From an uncultured Flaviramulus sp. (lineage in GTDB: Bacteria; Bacteroidota; Bacteroidia; Flavobacteriales; Flavobacteriaceae), in the NCBI GenBank assembly GCA_947495125.1, contig CANLXL010000001.1, positions 248,001-312,000 on the forward strand: a DNA stretch of 64,000 nt, read 5' to 3'. Both the position numbers and the translations under genes were made by a program. The notes under the pieces are model-generated. The model saw only the letters and a program-made list of their open reading frames with translations. It did no database searches and was not told where the DNA came from. This document shows, one piece after another, positions 35,481 through 45,698 of this stretch (within the stretch, counting starts at the first letter, position 1; every line of letters starts with the position of its first letter).

Positions 35481-35987
35481 ATGAGGTCACTTCTTCTAAT
35501 ACTTCTTGTAGTCATTAGTTTTATCAGCTGTAAATCTTCAAAATCTGTAAATGAAAAACAGAAGCATAAAAATCATACTTCAAAAGTTGAGGTAAAACCA
35601 CACTCCAGAGCTGATAGTATTATTGATTTCGCTAAGGGTTTTGAAGGTGTTCGCTACAAATACGGAGGCACCACAAAAAAAGGCATGGACTGTTCGGGCT
35701 TAATTCATACAGCTTTTAAAAGCAAACGGGTTGAACTCCCTAGAACAACAAAGGACTTATCTGTTGCAGGAGATTGGATAGACCTAAAAGATGTAAAAAA
35801 AGGAGATCTTCTTTTTTTTGCGACTAAAAAGAACAGCCGAAAAGTAAATCATGTTGGCATCGTCATCGATGTAAGAGTTGGTTATATTGAATTTATACAT
35901 GCCACGACAAGTCAAGGGGTTATTACATCATTACTTTCAGAACGTTATTGGTACTTTGCATTCGTACAAGCCAGACGGGTACTTTAA
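35481..35987 (+). CDS. NlpC/P60 lipoprotein endopeptidase
   Basis: This is a C40-family cell-wall peptidase anchored as a lipoprotein (ISFISC lipobox). The NlpC/P60 domain has the catalytic Cys (MDCSGLIHTAF, Cys71 in this numbering), His (VNHVGIVI, His124) and a third polar residue in FIHATTSQGV (His140). The substrate is probably the gamma-D-Glu-DAP bond of peptidoglycan, by family knowledge. The ATG at 35481 is preferred over a TTG one codon upstream. It starts 10 bp after lpxB, so it is probably in the same transcript. Confidence 0.93.
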   Translation: MRSLLLILLVVISFISCKSSKSVNEKQKHKNHTSKVEVKPHSRADSIIDFAKGFEGVRYKYGGTTKKGMDCSGLIHTAFKSKRVELPRTTKDLSVAGDWIDLKDVKKGDLLFFATKKNSRKVNHVGIVIDVRVGYIEFIHATTSQGVITSLLSERYWYFAFVQARRVL

Positions 35988-36113
35988 CCGGATATGCATT
36001 TAAGTAATCTATTCTCACAAATTTTAGTAGTTTTCAACTCTAAAGATTCATTGCAGGTATATAATACATAAACGTGACGTGTTAAGCTACTTAACCCTTT
36101 ATTTTAAAAATAG

Positions 36114-38150
36114 ATGAAATTACTTAATTTCACTATCATAAAATTAACATGTTGTCTTATTACAGGTATTGTAATTTCATATTTACAGCCTATTCCCCTG
36201 TCCGTCAGTTTGTGCGCTATCGGAATGCTTTTGCTTTGTTTATTTCTTTGTCTTTTAATAGCAAAAAAACAATTCATTAAAACGATTTGGTTTGGACTTA
36301 CCGCCTTTGTATTGGTGGTTTTCGTAGGCATTTTAACAACCACCTTTCACGATGAAAAAAACAATTCTAAACACTATACGAACTTCATAATAAACAATGA
36401 TACCGTCAGCACCGTGACATTCAGAATTAGGGGCATCCTAAAACCCGGGTATTATAATGACAAATATGTTATTGATATTATAAAAATTAAAAATATAGAC
36501 GTTACCGGAAAATTATTATTGAATGTTAAAAAAGACGGTACGCAAAACCGATTAAGGGTCGACGATATTCTCATCGGCGAAATTCTTTTTAAGCCATTAA
36601 GCCCTGCATTAAACCCTTACCAATTCGATTATAAATCCTATTTAGAAAAACAGTATATCTATGGTCAAATCCTTACTTCCAGAAACGCACTTTTTAAAGT
36701 AGATTCTAAAAGCAGAAGTTTATTTGGCATTGCCAGTGACATTAGGACATACATTAACGGTAAACTAAAACCATATCCGTTCAAACTTGACGAACTTGCT
36801 ATAATTAATGCACTTTTGTTAGGACAACGACAAGATGTTAGTAAAGCAATATATACCAATTATACCGATGCCGGCGCCATTCATATTTTGGCCGTTTCGG
36901 GTTTGCATGTTGGTATTCTATTATTAATCTTAAGTTTTACTTTTAAACCCATTGAGCACTATAAACATGGAAAACGTATTAAGACGGTTATCATCGTAAC
37001 CTTTTTATGGTGCTTTGCCCTAATAACTGGTTTATCTGCTTCGGTGATAAGAGCAGTAACCATGTTCAGTATTATAGCAATAGCTATGCACTTAAAAAGA
37101 CCAACCAATATATACAATACACTGGCTATTTCTATCTTTGTCATTTTACTTTTTAAGCCTCTTTTTCTATTTGATGTTGGTTTCCAATTGAGTTATTTGG
37201 CAGTTTTTGCTATTGTTATTATCGACCCCATATTATACGCTTTATGGCATCCAAGATTATGGGTGATAGATAAATTATGGCATACGTTAACAGTAACCGT
37301 TTCCGCCCAACTCGGTATTATTCCTATTAGTTTATTTTACTTTCATCAATTTCCGGGTCTGTTCTTTATCACTAATCTGGTTATCATTCCATTTCTGGGC
37401 ATCATTTTGGGTTTTGGACTCCTTATAATGCTCCTGGCTTCTATAAATTTACTTCCCACGATTTTGGCTCAAACTTACGGTCATGTTATAGGTTTAATGA
37501 ATCGTTTTACAGGTTGGGTTTCTCGGCAAGACACTTTTCTATTAAAAGACCTCCCCTTTAACAGTTTATATGTAATAACTTCTTTTATGATGATTATAGC
37601 AATTGTTAAGCTATTAAAAAAGAGGAGTTATATCAATCTAAAAGCCTTATTAATCGCTATTTTATGTTTTCAATGTGCCATGCTTTATACCGCATACACC
37701 AAGCCTTCAAATCAGTTTATCATCTTTCATAAAAACAGATATACGCTACTGGGGATTATTGAAAGGGATACGATCGTTGTAGCTCATAATTTTGATAGTA
37801 TAACTCGAAAAAACAATAATATCATCAAAGATTTCACTCTTGGAAGTCATATCCGTAACATTAAGGAAGATACACTTCGTCCTGTCTATATCTTACATCA
37901 TAAAAAACTCTTGGTAGTAGATAGTTTGGGCGTTTATAATGTAAATTCATTTCAACCGGAGTATGTATTGCTGAGGCAATCCCCTAAAATAAATTTAAAT
38001 CGGTTAATAGATTCCATAGCACCAAAATACATTATTGCAGATGGCAGTAATTACAAATCGTATATAAAACAGTGGGAAGCTATTTGCAAAAAAAAGAAGT
38101 TCCCATTTCACCAAACAGGTAAACAGGGCGCTTTCATAATCGATTATTAG
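36114..38150 (+). CDS. comEC: ComEC/Rec2-family DNA uptake membrane protein
   Basis: A 678-aa polytopic membrane protein with an N-terminal DUF4131-type region (three membrane segments and an OB-like soluble part, about 25-210), followed by the competence domain (KLDELAIINALLLGQRQDVSKAIYTNYTDAGAIHILAVSGLHVGIL, about 225-500), the presumed channel for single-stranded DNA. The C-terminal ~150 residues lack the HxHxDH metal motif of the metallo-beta-lactamase domain found in Bacillus ComEC, as is frequent in Bacteroidota. It stands alone, 126 bp after the NlpC/P60 gene. Confidence 0.9.
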   Translation: MKLLNFTIIKLTCCLITGIVISYLQPIPLSVSLCAIGMLLLCLFLCLLIAKKQFIKTIWFGLTAFVLVVFVGILTTTFHDEKNNSKHYTNFIINNDTVSTVTFRIRGILKPGYYNDKYVIDIIKIKNIDVTGKLLLNVKKDGTQNRLRVDDILIGEILFKPLSPALNPYQFDYKSYLEKQYIYGQILTSRNALFKVDSKSRSLFGIASDIRTYINGKLKPYPFKLDELAIINALLLGQRQDVSKAIYTNYTDAGAIHILAVSGLHVGILLLILSFTFKPIEHYKHGKRIKTVIIVTFLWCFALITGLSASVIRAVTMFSIIAIAMHLKRPTNIYNTLAISIFVILLFKPLFLFDVGFQLSYLAVFAIVIIDPILYALWHPRLWVIDKLWHTLTVTVSAQLGIIPISLFYFHQFPGLFFITNLVIIPFLGIILGFGLLIMLLASINLLPTILAQTYGHVIGLMNRFTGWVSRQDTFLLKDLPFNSLYVITSFMMIIAIVKLLKKRSYINLKALLIAILCFQCAMLYTAYTKPSNQFIIFHKNRYTLLGIIERDTIVVAHNFDSITRKNNNIIKDFTLGSHIRNIKEDTLRPVYILHHKKLLVVDSLGVYNVNSFQPEYVLLRQSPKINLNRLIDSIAPKYIIADGSNYKSYIKQWEAICKKKKFPFHQTGKQGAFIIDY

Positions 38151-38188
38151 TTTTCGCCTACGCTAAAAGGCCGTACGGTACTACTAAT

Positions 38189-38737
38189 TCACCCTTTAAA
38201 TTCAGGCTTAAAAGCTTTATAATATGTGTTAAATTTTTCTTGGGTATCTATATTTTTGTGATCGTCCGCTTTAAACATTTTTAAATACAGCTCCAATTGA
38301 GGTGGTGTTTGATAGCCTCTAATAGGTGCTATAACCTCTCCTTTTTCATCAAAAAATACGATGGTCGGGTACGCACTAATTTGAAGGTAGCCGGCCAATT
38401 GATGTGCAGCATTTCGTCTGTTAGCGTTCGCCGGATTATAATTAGGATTGGTAAAAGTATTTCCCTTCAGCGTGACTTCTTCATTACCTTCACCATTAAA
38501 TTTAACAGCATAGTAGTTATCGTTAACATACTTTACCACATCGGTATTTTGAAAGGTGTTTTTATCTAACATTTTACAAGGCCCACACCAATTGGTATAG
38601 ACGTCCATCATTATTTTTTTGGGGTCCTTTTTTTGAAGCTCCATAGCCTGATTTAAGGTCACCCAGTTAATTTTCTGTGCTGACACTTTTGTCGCTACGA
38701 AGAGTGTAATAAATAATATCGTAATTATCTTTTTCAT
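38189..38737 (-). CDS. Exported thioredoxin-fold protein (WCGPC)
   Basis: The N-terminal signal peptide (MKKIITILFITLFVATKVSA) is followed by a thioredoxin fold with active site WCGPC (Cys51, Cys54), so it should act on disulfides in the periplasm. The fold continues through PTIVFFDEKGEVIAPIRGYQ, which holds the cis-Pro (AYPT). A 20-residue insertion (GEGNEEVTLKGNTFTNPNYN) sits after the first helix. It is 182 aa, monocistronic, and convergent with comEC. Confidence 0.9.
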   Translation of the reverse strand: MKKIITILFITLFVATKVSAQKINWVTLNQAMELQKKDPKKIMMDVYTNWCGPCKMLDKNTFQNTDVVKYVNDNYYAVKFNGEGNEEVTLKGNTFTNPNYNPANANRRNAAHQLAGYLQISAYPTIVFFDEKGEVIAPIRGYQTPPQLELYLKMFKADDHKNIDTQEKFNTYYKAFKPEFKG

Positions 38738-38829
38738 ATTTCCATTTTATTAAACCTAAACCATTTGATGGCATTTCCATAGACATCAATATCGGCATTA
38801 TAGTTGTAAAACTTGCTTCGAACTTACAA

Positions 38830-38855
38830 AAAAAGCCCCTAATCAGGGGCTTTTT
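38830..38855. terminator. Bidirectional terminator
   Basis: AAAAAGCCCCT (38830-38840) pairs with AGGGGCTTTTT (38845-38855) around a 4-nt loop, with T-runs on both strands. It ends the peptide-transporter transcript on the minus strand (stop at 38881). Confidence 0.9.
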
Positions 38856-38880
38856 GAAAATATTTTAACAGTTTTATCGA

Positions 38881-40431
38881 TTAACGGACACCATGCATTA
38901 GTTTTTTCATAAGAGGATTAAGAATTACCAATATGATTCCTGCACTAATCGGAACTAACGTGAAAATCAGAAAGAATGTGGACATCGAGTATTTATCGAC
39001 GATAACATCAATATATCCGCCAATAAATTGCGCTAAATAATTCCCCGCAGCCATAGCCAAATACCATACGCCAAACATCATCCCAATTTTTTTGGCAGGC
39101 ACTAGCTTAGACACATAAGATAATCCGACAGGTGACAAACATAATTCGCCCATAGTATGTAAAAGATATGCTAATACCAACCAAATCAAACTCACTGAGG
39201 CCGTTTTCACTCCCTGAGGTATTGTAGATGCACCATATGCTAAAGCTCCAAAACCAATACCTAAAAGAATCATTCCTAATGCAAATTTCACCGAAGCCGA
39301 TGGATTATATTTGCTTTCCCACCATTTAGAAAAAAGAGGTGCTAAAGTAATTATAAATAGAGAGTTTAAAATTAAAAACCATGAAGCCTCTATCTCAGCA
39401 TTATCCTTAGGAAGTATAACACTTAATTTCCATATTACTATTCCCCAAATACTTAAAAAACTAATTCCAAGAATAATATTTGAAAGCGATATCTTACTAA
39501 ATGTCTGTGCAAACAACTTAATAAGCACCCAGGTAATTATGGCTAATGGGCCTACGGTAATTATGGTATCTACAACTTTGAAAATCATGGCAGAGTTCCC
39601 TATGAGATTCCGTTGGGTATAATCTCTGGCAAAAATAGTCATTGAACCACTTGCCTGTTCAAAAGCAGCCCAGAAGAAGACCACAAAAAACGCCAAAACA
39701 CCGACTACAATATAACGATCTCTTTGAACGTTAGCGGGCACTTTTTCTTCAGTCATTTCAATCTTTCCATCAACGGCATCAGATAAATCCACTTTCTTTG
39801 ATGGTTCTTTACCAACCTCACCAAAAATATTTCTACCAAACCAAAATTGAAGCATTCCCAACAACATAAAAATTCCGGCTAAACCAAATCCCCAAGAATA
39901 ACTCAAATTATTAGCTAAAAACCCACACAAAAGAACACCCAAAAATCCGCCGGAATTCACACCCATATAAAAAATGGTAAATGCACCATCTTTACGCTCC
40001 GGGTACTTATCATATAAACCACTTACTACAGATGTAATATTCGGCTTAAATAATCCATTCCCAATAATAAGAAGTCCCACACCAAGGTAAAACATTAACT
40101 CTGTCTCAAAGGCAAGGGACGCATGGCCCAATGTCATCGCCAAAGCTCCCAAAACAACTGCTTTTTGATAACCTGTAAACCTATCAGCAATCCACCCTCC
40201 AATAATGGGTGTTAAATAAACTGAACTCGTATAAATTCCAAGAAGTCCTAAAGCTCGTTCGTTAGACCACTCCCATCCTCCCTCAATAAAAGGAGCCGTT
40301 AGGAACAATACAAATATGGCGCGCATTCCATAATAAGAAAAACGTTCCCACATTTCTGTAAAGAAGAGTACAAATAAAGCAGGTTTATGACCTAATAAAC
40401 TAAACTCATTATTCGTTGCTGTTGCTGACAT
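38881..40431 (-). CDS. Proton-dependent oligopeptide transporter (POT), long form
   Basis: A 516-aa POT/PTR2 transporter of the MFS fold that imports di- and tripeptides with protons. The family signature is TEMWERFSYYGMRAIFVLFL (first membrane segment, ExxERFxYYG), followed by GGWIADRF and FKPNITSVVSGLY. A hydrophilic central loop (about 205-240) splits the two halves. It is paralogous to the next upstream gene (40490-41881), with clear similarity throughout, and both lie downstream of DPP IV, so a single peptide-scavenging transcript is likely. Confidence 0.93.
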   Translation of the reverse strand: MSATATNNEFSLLGHKPALFVLFFTEMWERFSYYGMRAIFVLFLTAPFIEGGWEWSNERALGLLGIYTSSVYLTPIIGGWIADRFTGYQKAVVLGALAMTLGHASLAFETELMFYLGVGLLIIGNGLFKPNITSVVSGLYDKYPERKDGAFTIFYMGVNSGGFLGVLLCGFLANNLSYSWGFGLAGIFMLLGMLQFWFGRNIFGEVGKEPSKKVDLSDAVDGKIEMTEEKVPANVQRDRYIVVGVLAFFVVFFWAAFEQASGSMTIFARDYTQRNLIGNSAMIFKVVDTIITVGPLAIITWVLIKLFAQTFSKISLSNIILGISFLSIWGIVIWKLSVILPKDNAEIEASWFLILNSLFIITLAPLFSKWWESKYNPSASVKFALGMILLGIGFGALAYGASTIPQGVKTASVSLIWLVLAYLLHTMGELCLSPVGLSYVSKLVPAKKIGMMFGVWYLAMAAGNYLAQFIGGYIDVIVDKYSMSTFFLIFTLVPISAGIILVILNPLMKKLMHGVR

Positions 40432-40489
40432 AGTTTTTACCTTTAATAATGAAACCCCGTTGTGATACTTTGCAAGAGGTCATTTTTTT

Positions 40490-41881
40490 TTAATTATCTG
40501 CTAGTTCAAATCCTTCTGCTTCTTTAGTACTAAAATCAGTTTCATTATCTTCAGCTCCATGAGTAAGAGCCTTTAATTTTTTAAAGAAGATATACACTAA
40601 AAGCGCAAATATGACACAGAAAATAGTGATTCCGGTAAAAACTTTAAACTCGCCATAAATAGAAGAAGATTCTCCAAGTAAACCAGCTGCTTTATTTCCT
40701 AAGCCTGTTGTTGCAAAATAAATTCCCATCATAATTGAGGCATATTTTGCAGGAGCCAATTTTGTAACGAACGATAGTGATACCGGAGATAAACATAATT
40801 CACCAACGGTATGAAACAAATATGCCAAAACTAACCAATACATAGCCGAAGTTCCGGTGTTATCATATTCTGAAGCCGCTGCAGACATAAATAGAAACCC
40901 AACACCAACTAAACCTAAACCAATAATCATTTTAAATAAAGATGAGGCTTCGGTACCTTTTAACTTTCGCTTTGCCCAAAACGCTGCTACCGCAACACCA
41001 AGAGTTATTATAAAAAACGAATTTAAAGATTGAAACCAGGTTGCTGGTACTTCCCATCCCATTAACATTCTATTCGTTTTCTCTTTGGCATAAATATTCA
41101 TCAATCCACCAGCTTGCTCAAATGCAGCAAAAAATGCGATAATCAATAAAAACGAAATAAGTAAAACAATAACCCTATCTTTTTCAATTTTTGTTAGCGG
41201 TCTTTTATAGGCTTCCTGATCTTCTACTTTTTCCGATTTACCTAAATAGTTCCCTACATGAACGAGATATTTTTGACCAGCTAAGAACTGAATCAAACCT
41301 AAAACCATTAATATTCCTGCTAATCCAAATCCATAATGCCAACCATGAACCTCACCAACATAACCTACTACTAAACCGGAAAGGAAAGCACCTATATTAA
41401 TACCAATATAAAATATGGTAAACCCTTTATCTCTGCGTACATCGCCCTTTTTATAAAGCCCACCTACCATTGTAGAAATGTTAGGCTTTAAACATCCAAC
41501 ACCAAGAATTATAAAAACAAGTCCCGTATAAAATGCCCACATAGCTTCAACAGCTAAAATACTATGGCCTATAACCAAAAGCACTGCACCAAGAATTACA
41601 GACTTTTTCTGTCCAAGAAATTTATCTGCCAAAATACCTCCGGGTATTGACATTATATAAACTAAGGCCGTATACCATCCATAAAGTGCTAAAGCATCAC
41701 CTTGAGCCCAACCAACCCCAGGATTTATATCTGTTGTTTTAGAAGTTAAATAAAGAACTAAGAGTGCTCTCATCCCATAATAAGAGAAACGCTCCCACAT
41801 TTCTGTAAAAAATAATACATACAATCCTACTGGATGTCCGAAAAGTTCTTTTTGATGAGGTTTTAATGCCGTATCTGCCAT
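40490..41881 (-). CDS. Proton-dependent oligopeptide transporter (POT), second copy
   Basis: A 463-aa POT-family peptide:proton symporter. It has the same signature TEMWERFSYYGMRALLVLYL, GGILADKFLGQKKS, and CLKPNISTMVGGLY, and about 12 membrane segments. It is shorter than the neighbouring copy mainly in the second half. It lies 58 bp upstream of that copy and 19 bp downstream of the DPP IV gene. Duplicated POT genes beside a dipeptidyl peptidase point to uptake of the dipeptides that the peptidase releases. Confidence 0.93.
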   Translation of the reverse strand: MADTALKPHQKELFGHPVGLYVLFFTEMWERFSYYGMRALLVLYLTSKTTDINPGVGWAQGDALALYGWYTALVYIMSIPGGILADKFLGQKKSVILGAVLLVIGHSILAVEAMWAFYTGLVFIILGVGCLKPNISTMVGGLYKKGDVRRDKGFTIFYIGINIGAFLSGLVVGYVGEVHGWHYGFGLAGILMVLGLIQFLAGQKYLVHVGNYLGKSEKVEDQEAYKRPLTKIEKDRVIVLLISFLLIIAFFAAFEQAGGLMNIYAKEKTNRMLMGWEVPATWFQSLNSFFIITLGVAVAAFWAKRKLKGTEASSLFKMIIGLGLVGVGFLFMSAAASEYDNTGTSAMYWLVLAYLFHTVGELCLSPVSLSFVTKLAPAKYASIMMGIYFATTGLGNKAAGLLGESSSIYGEFKVFTGITIFCVIFALLVYIFFKKLKALTHGAEDNETDFSTKEAEGFELADN

Positions 41882-41900
41882 AAATCTATTTTTAGTTAGT

Positions 41901-44135
41901 TTATCCTTTAATTTTATATTCCTTTTGCGGCTTTACTTCTTCTTCCTTTTCAATTTTATCACCAAGCTTGGCATTGATAAAATTGGTCATTTTTTTATAC
42001 AAATGAAGCCTTGTATTACCACCATAGATACCATGATTATCATCGGGATAAACGCCCCAATCAAATTGCTTATCGGCTTGTATTAAAGCTTCCACTAAGC
42101 GCATGGTATTTTGTAAATGGACATTATCATCGGCAGAACCATGAATTAACAAATAATCACCTTTGAGTTTATCGACATGATTAATTGGCGAATTATCATC
42201 ATAACCACTGGCATTTTCCTGTGGTGTTGTCATATAACGTTCCGTATAAATGGTGTCGTAAAAACGCCAGCTGCTTACAGGTGCCACCGCAATGGCCATT
42301 TTAAACACATCATGACCTTTAAATAAAGCATTGCTACTCATAAATCCACCATAACTCCATCCCCAAATACCAATTCTGCTCGCATCGATATAGGGACGCT
42401 CTCCCAATTGCTTCGCCGCCTGGATCTGGTCTTCAACTTCATATTTTCCCAACTGATTTTGAGTCACTCTTTTAAACGCCGCGCCTTTAAACCCTGTTCC
42501 TCGACCATCAACACAAGCCACAATATAACCTTGTTGCGCTAAATGCTGATACCAATAATCGTTAGCACTATTCCAACGATTAGCCACTTGCTGAGAACCG
42601 GGCCCCGAATATTGATACATCAATAAAGGGTATTGCTTAGAGGGATCAAAACTGGCCGGTTTAATCATCCACATATTCAAATCATTACCATTGACCTGAA
42701 TGGTACTAAACTCTTTCTTCGATGTTTTATAGTCTGAAAGGTTCTGCGATAACACATCGTTATCCTTAATACTTTTAATGAGATTCCCTGAAGCGGCGCT
42801 ATTCAGTGTATATTCCGGTGGCGTTGAAGCACTTGAGAATGTGTTTATGAAAAACGAAAAATCTGCACTAAAAGCTGCATTATTTGTGCCTTCACTTTTC
42901 GTTAATCTCGTTTTATTTCTCCCGTTTAATTTTATCGAATAGACGTCTCTGTTTATAGACCCGTTTTCTACAGATTGATAAAATATTCTATTCGTATTTT
43001 CGTCGTATCCGTAGTAATTAGTCACCTCCCAATTGCCTTTGGTAATTTGATTGATCAACGCACCTTCTTTTGAATAATGGTAAATATGATTGTACCCGTC
43101 CTTTTCGCTGGTCCAGATAAAACTATTGTTCTTTAAAAAGGTTAAGTTATCGGTAATATCTATATAGGCATCATCCTTTTCTGCGAGTACGACGTGCGAC
43201 GTATTCGTCTTAGCGTTTATCATCCACAAATCCAATTCGTTTTGATGCCTGTTCATATATTGTGCACTTAAAACATCTGGATTGTTGGTCCATTTAATTC
43301 TTGGTATATAAAAGTCACTATAAGCTTTGTTTACTTTAACCTCACTTAGATTTCCAGACTCCAAATTATACAGGTGCAATGAAATTTTCGAATTCGTTTC
43401 ACCCGCTTTTGGATATTTAAAAACCTGTTGTGTTTGATACAATCCGGTACCGTAAACATCCATTGAAAACTCCGGAACCTCCGTTTCATCGAATCTTATA
43501 AAGGCTATTTTATTACTGGCGGCATTCCATTCAAAAGCACGAACAAAAGCGAATTCCTCTTCATAAACCCAGTCAGTAATCCCGTTGATTATCGTGTTCT
43601 TTTTACCATCAGATGTAATCTGAGTGATCACTTCAGAAGTCAAATCTTTAACATATAGATTATTGTCAAACCCGTAAGCAACTTTATTTCCATCCGGTGA
43701 AAAGGTGGGTTCTTGGATTTTAGTCTCAGAAACCAGAGTCAACGATTTATCTTTTGTATTGTAAACATAATACGTTCCTAAGGTAGAACGTCGGTAAATA
43801 GATTCCTGGTCGGTCGCTAAAATAATTTTACTTTCATCCTTGCTAAACGTATAATCTGTAAAATACTTTAGAGCATCCAAATCTCCCGAATTCACTAAAG
43901 TAGACACTTTTTTCAAGGTTTGATAATCGTAAATATCTATGGAAGTTGTGCGCTTATCTCTATCGAAATTCAGCACTGAATATTGCTGTCCATTCGCCAT
44001 GGAATGTAAGGCATCCATGCCTTCTGTTCTAAACGTACCGTTCCAAATATCTTCCAGGGAAATCTCTTTGGTTTGGGCGAATATGGTAGTAGTAATAAAA
44101 AGACAAACACAAAGCGATAAATTCAAATATTTCAT
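41901..44135 (-). CDS. Dipeptidyl peptidase IV (S9B)
   Basis: This exported serine peptidase removes Xaa-Pro/Ala dipeptides from N-termini. The 744-aa protein has a signal peptide (LCVCLFITTTIFA), an N-terminal beta-propeller (about 50-480, with WVYEEEF carrying the double Glu that binds the substrate amino terminus), and an alpha/beta-hydrolase domain with triad Ser594 (GWSYGG), Asp669 (GSADDNVH) and His701 (DDNHGIYGG). The C-terminal tail is Lys/Glu-rich. It is the first gene of a run with two POT transporters, so hydrolysis and uptake of dipeptides are coupled genetically. Confidence 0.95.
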   Translation of the reverse strand: MKYLNLSLCVCLFITTTIFAQTKEISLEDIWNGTFRTEGMDALHSMANGQQYSVLNFDRDKRTTSIDIYDYQTLKKVSTLVNSGDLDALKYFTDYTFSKDESKIILATDQESIYRRSTLGTYYVYNTKDKSLTLVSETKIQEPTFSPDGNKVAYGFDNNLYVKDLTSEVITQITSDGKKNTIINGITDWVYEEEFAFVRAFEWNAASNKIAFIRFDETEVPEFSMDVYGTGLYQTQQVFKYPKAGETNSKISLHLYNLESGNLSEVKVNKAYSDFYIPRIKWTNNPDVLSAQYMNRHQNELDLWMINAKTNTSHVVLAEKDDAYIDITDNLTFLKNNSFIWTSEKDGYNHIYHYSKEGALINQITKGNWEVTNYYGYDENTNRIFYQSVENGSINRDVYSIKLNGRNKTRLTKSEGTNNAAFSADFSFFINTFSSASTPPEYTLNSAASGNLIKSIKDNDVLSQNLSDYKTSKKEFSTIQVNGNDLNMWMIKPASFDPSKQYPLLMYQYSGPGSQQVANRWNSANDYWYQHLAQQGYIVACVDGRGTGFKGAAFKRVTQNQLGKYEVEDQIQAAKQLGERPYIDASRIGIWGWSYGGFMSSNALFKGHDVFKMAIAVAPVSSWRFYDTIYTERYMTTPQENASGYDDNSPINHVDKLKGDYLLIHGSADDNVHLQNTMRLVEALIQADKQFDWGVYPDDNHGIYGGNTRLHLYKKMTNFINAKLGDKIEKEEEVKPQKEYKIKG

Positions 44136-44345
44136 CTACAAATATTTATTGTTTCTTTAATGATTAGATGCAACATCCTTATAATTATTTGTTAAACAAT
44201 TATATTTTTAACTCAGGATGTTTCATTAAAAATTGTTTATTTCACAAAATGATGTCAAGTTTACTAAAAATTATGCAAAAAACACTAATTATTAACACTT
44301 AAATAACGGCAATAACCAGATTATCAATATTCATAACAAGAGTAG

Positions 44346-44353
44346 TATCTTTG
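44346..44353 (+). promoter_or_regulatory. Candidate -7 box upstream of HMG-CoA reductase
   Basis: TATCTTTG matches TAnnTTTG and lies 19 bp upstream of the ATG at 44373. No -33 TTTG is visible at the expected spacing. Confidence 0.45.
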
Positions 44354-44372
44354 CATTGCAAAATATCATTTT

Positions 44373-45698
44373 ATGAGCAAGTCTATTTCCGGTTTTTCCA
44401 AACTCTCTAAATCTAAAAAAATTGACTGGATTGTCAACACCTACTTCTCGAATACCAAAGATGCCAAAGGTGTTTTAGAACAATATTGGAATAATAACGA
44501 AAAGCTGCAACAACTGCATGATGAGTTTATAGAAAATACAATCACCAATTATTATTTACCTCTGGGTGTCGCTCCTAATTTTTTAATTAACGACAAATTA
44601 TACACCATCCCGATGGCCATTGAAGAAAGCTCGGTCGTAGCCGCCGCCAGTAAAGCTGCAAAATTCTGGCTGGACAGAGGCGGGTTTAAAACTAAGGTCA
44701 TTGCAACCAAAAAAATTGGTCAGGTACATTTTATATACTCCGGTGATTTTAAAGTACTACAACAATTTTTTAATCATGTAAAGCCTAAACTAATTGAAGA
44801 CACCAAAGCGATCACCAAAAATATGGAACGGCGTGGTGGCGGTATTTTAGATATTGAATTGAAAGATAAAACCAATGATATAAAAGGATACTACCAGTTA
44901 CATGCTTCGTTTGACACGCTTGATGCCATGGGTGCCAATTTTATCAATTCCTGCTTAGAGCAGTTTGCAAAAACCTTTAAAAGTGAAGCCTTGATGTTTG
45001 ACGCTTTTACGGAAAGTGAAAAGCAGATCGAGGTCGTTATGAGCATTTTATCCAATTATGTGCCCGATTGTTTGGTACGTGCCGAAGTGCGTTGTGATGT
45101 GCACCTATTATCGGAAAACGATGCTATTCCGGGTGAAGATTTTGCGCATAAATTTGTTCAGGCTGTTAATATTGCGGAAGTTGAGCCTTATCGTGCTGTA
45201 ACGCATAATAAGGGTATTATGAATGGTATTGATGCCGTTGTTTTGGCGACAGGCAATGATTTTAGAGCTGTTGAAGCCGGTGTACATGCCTATGCCTCGA
45301 GAAACGGACAATACAGCAGTTTATCCCACGCTAAAATTGAAAATGGCATATTCACCTTTTGGATGGAAATCCCTTTAGCCTTGGGCACCGTAGGTGGGCT
45401 TACGGGTTTGCACCCCTTAGTCAAACTCGCTTTAGAGTTGTTAGATAAACCGTCGGCGAAAGAACTTATGCAAATCGTGGCCGTTGCCGGTTTAGCACAA
45501 AACTTTGCTGCTCTTCGTTCGTTGACAACAACCGGAATCCAACAAGGTCATATGAAAATGCATTTGATGAATATCCTTAATCAGTTCAATGCTAATGATG
45601 AGGAAAAACAGACACTCACCGAATACTTTAAAACCCATACGGTTACACATAGTGCCGTTGTTGAAGCCATTCAGCAATTAAGAATGAAAAATGCATAA
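44373..45698 (+). CDS. mvaA: Class II hydroxymethylglutaryl-CoA reductase
   Basis: It interconverts HMG-CoA and mevalonate with a nicotinamide coenzyme. The 441-aa protein is the class II ('degradative' type) family: PMAIEESSVVAAASKAAKFW (about 80-99) carries the catalytic Glu, VLATGNDFRAVEAGVHAYASR the Asp/coenzyme region, and GLTGLHPLVKLALELL the conserved C-terminal part. Despite the family name, in flavobacteria it is thought to serve the biosynthetic mevalonate pathway to isoprenoids. It overlaps the GYDIA kinase gene by 8 bp, which fits that role. Confidence 0.94.
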   Translation: MSKSISGFSKLSKSKKIDWIVNTYFSNTKDAKGVLEQYWNNNEKLQQLHDEFIENTITNYYLPLGVAPNFLINDKLYTIPMAIEESSVVAAASKAAKFWLDRGGFKTKVIATKKIGQVHFIYSGDFKVLQQFFNHVKPKLIEDTKAITKNMERRGGGILDIELKDKTNDIKGYYQLHASFDTLDAMGANFINSCLEQFAKTFKSEALMFDAFTESEKQIEVVMSILSNYVPDCLVRAEVRCDVHLLSENDAIPGEDFAHKFVQAVNIAEVEPYRAVTHNKGIMNGIDAVVLATGNDFRAVEAGVHAYASRNGQYSSLSHAKIENGIFTFWMEIPLALGTVGGLTGLHPLVKLALELLDKPSAKELMQIVAVAGLAQNFAALRSLTTTGIQQGHMKMHLMNILNQFNANDEEKQTLTEYFKTHTVTHSAVVEAIQQLRMKNA

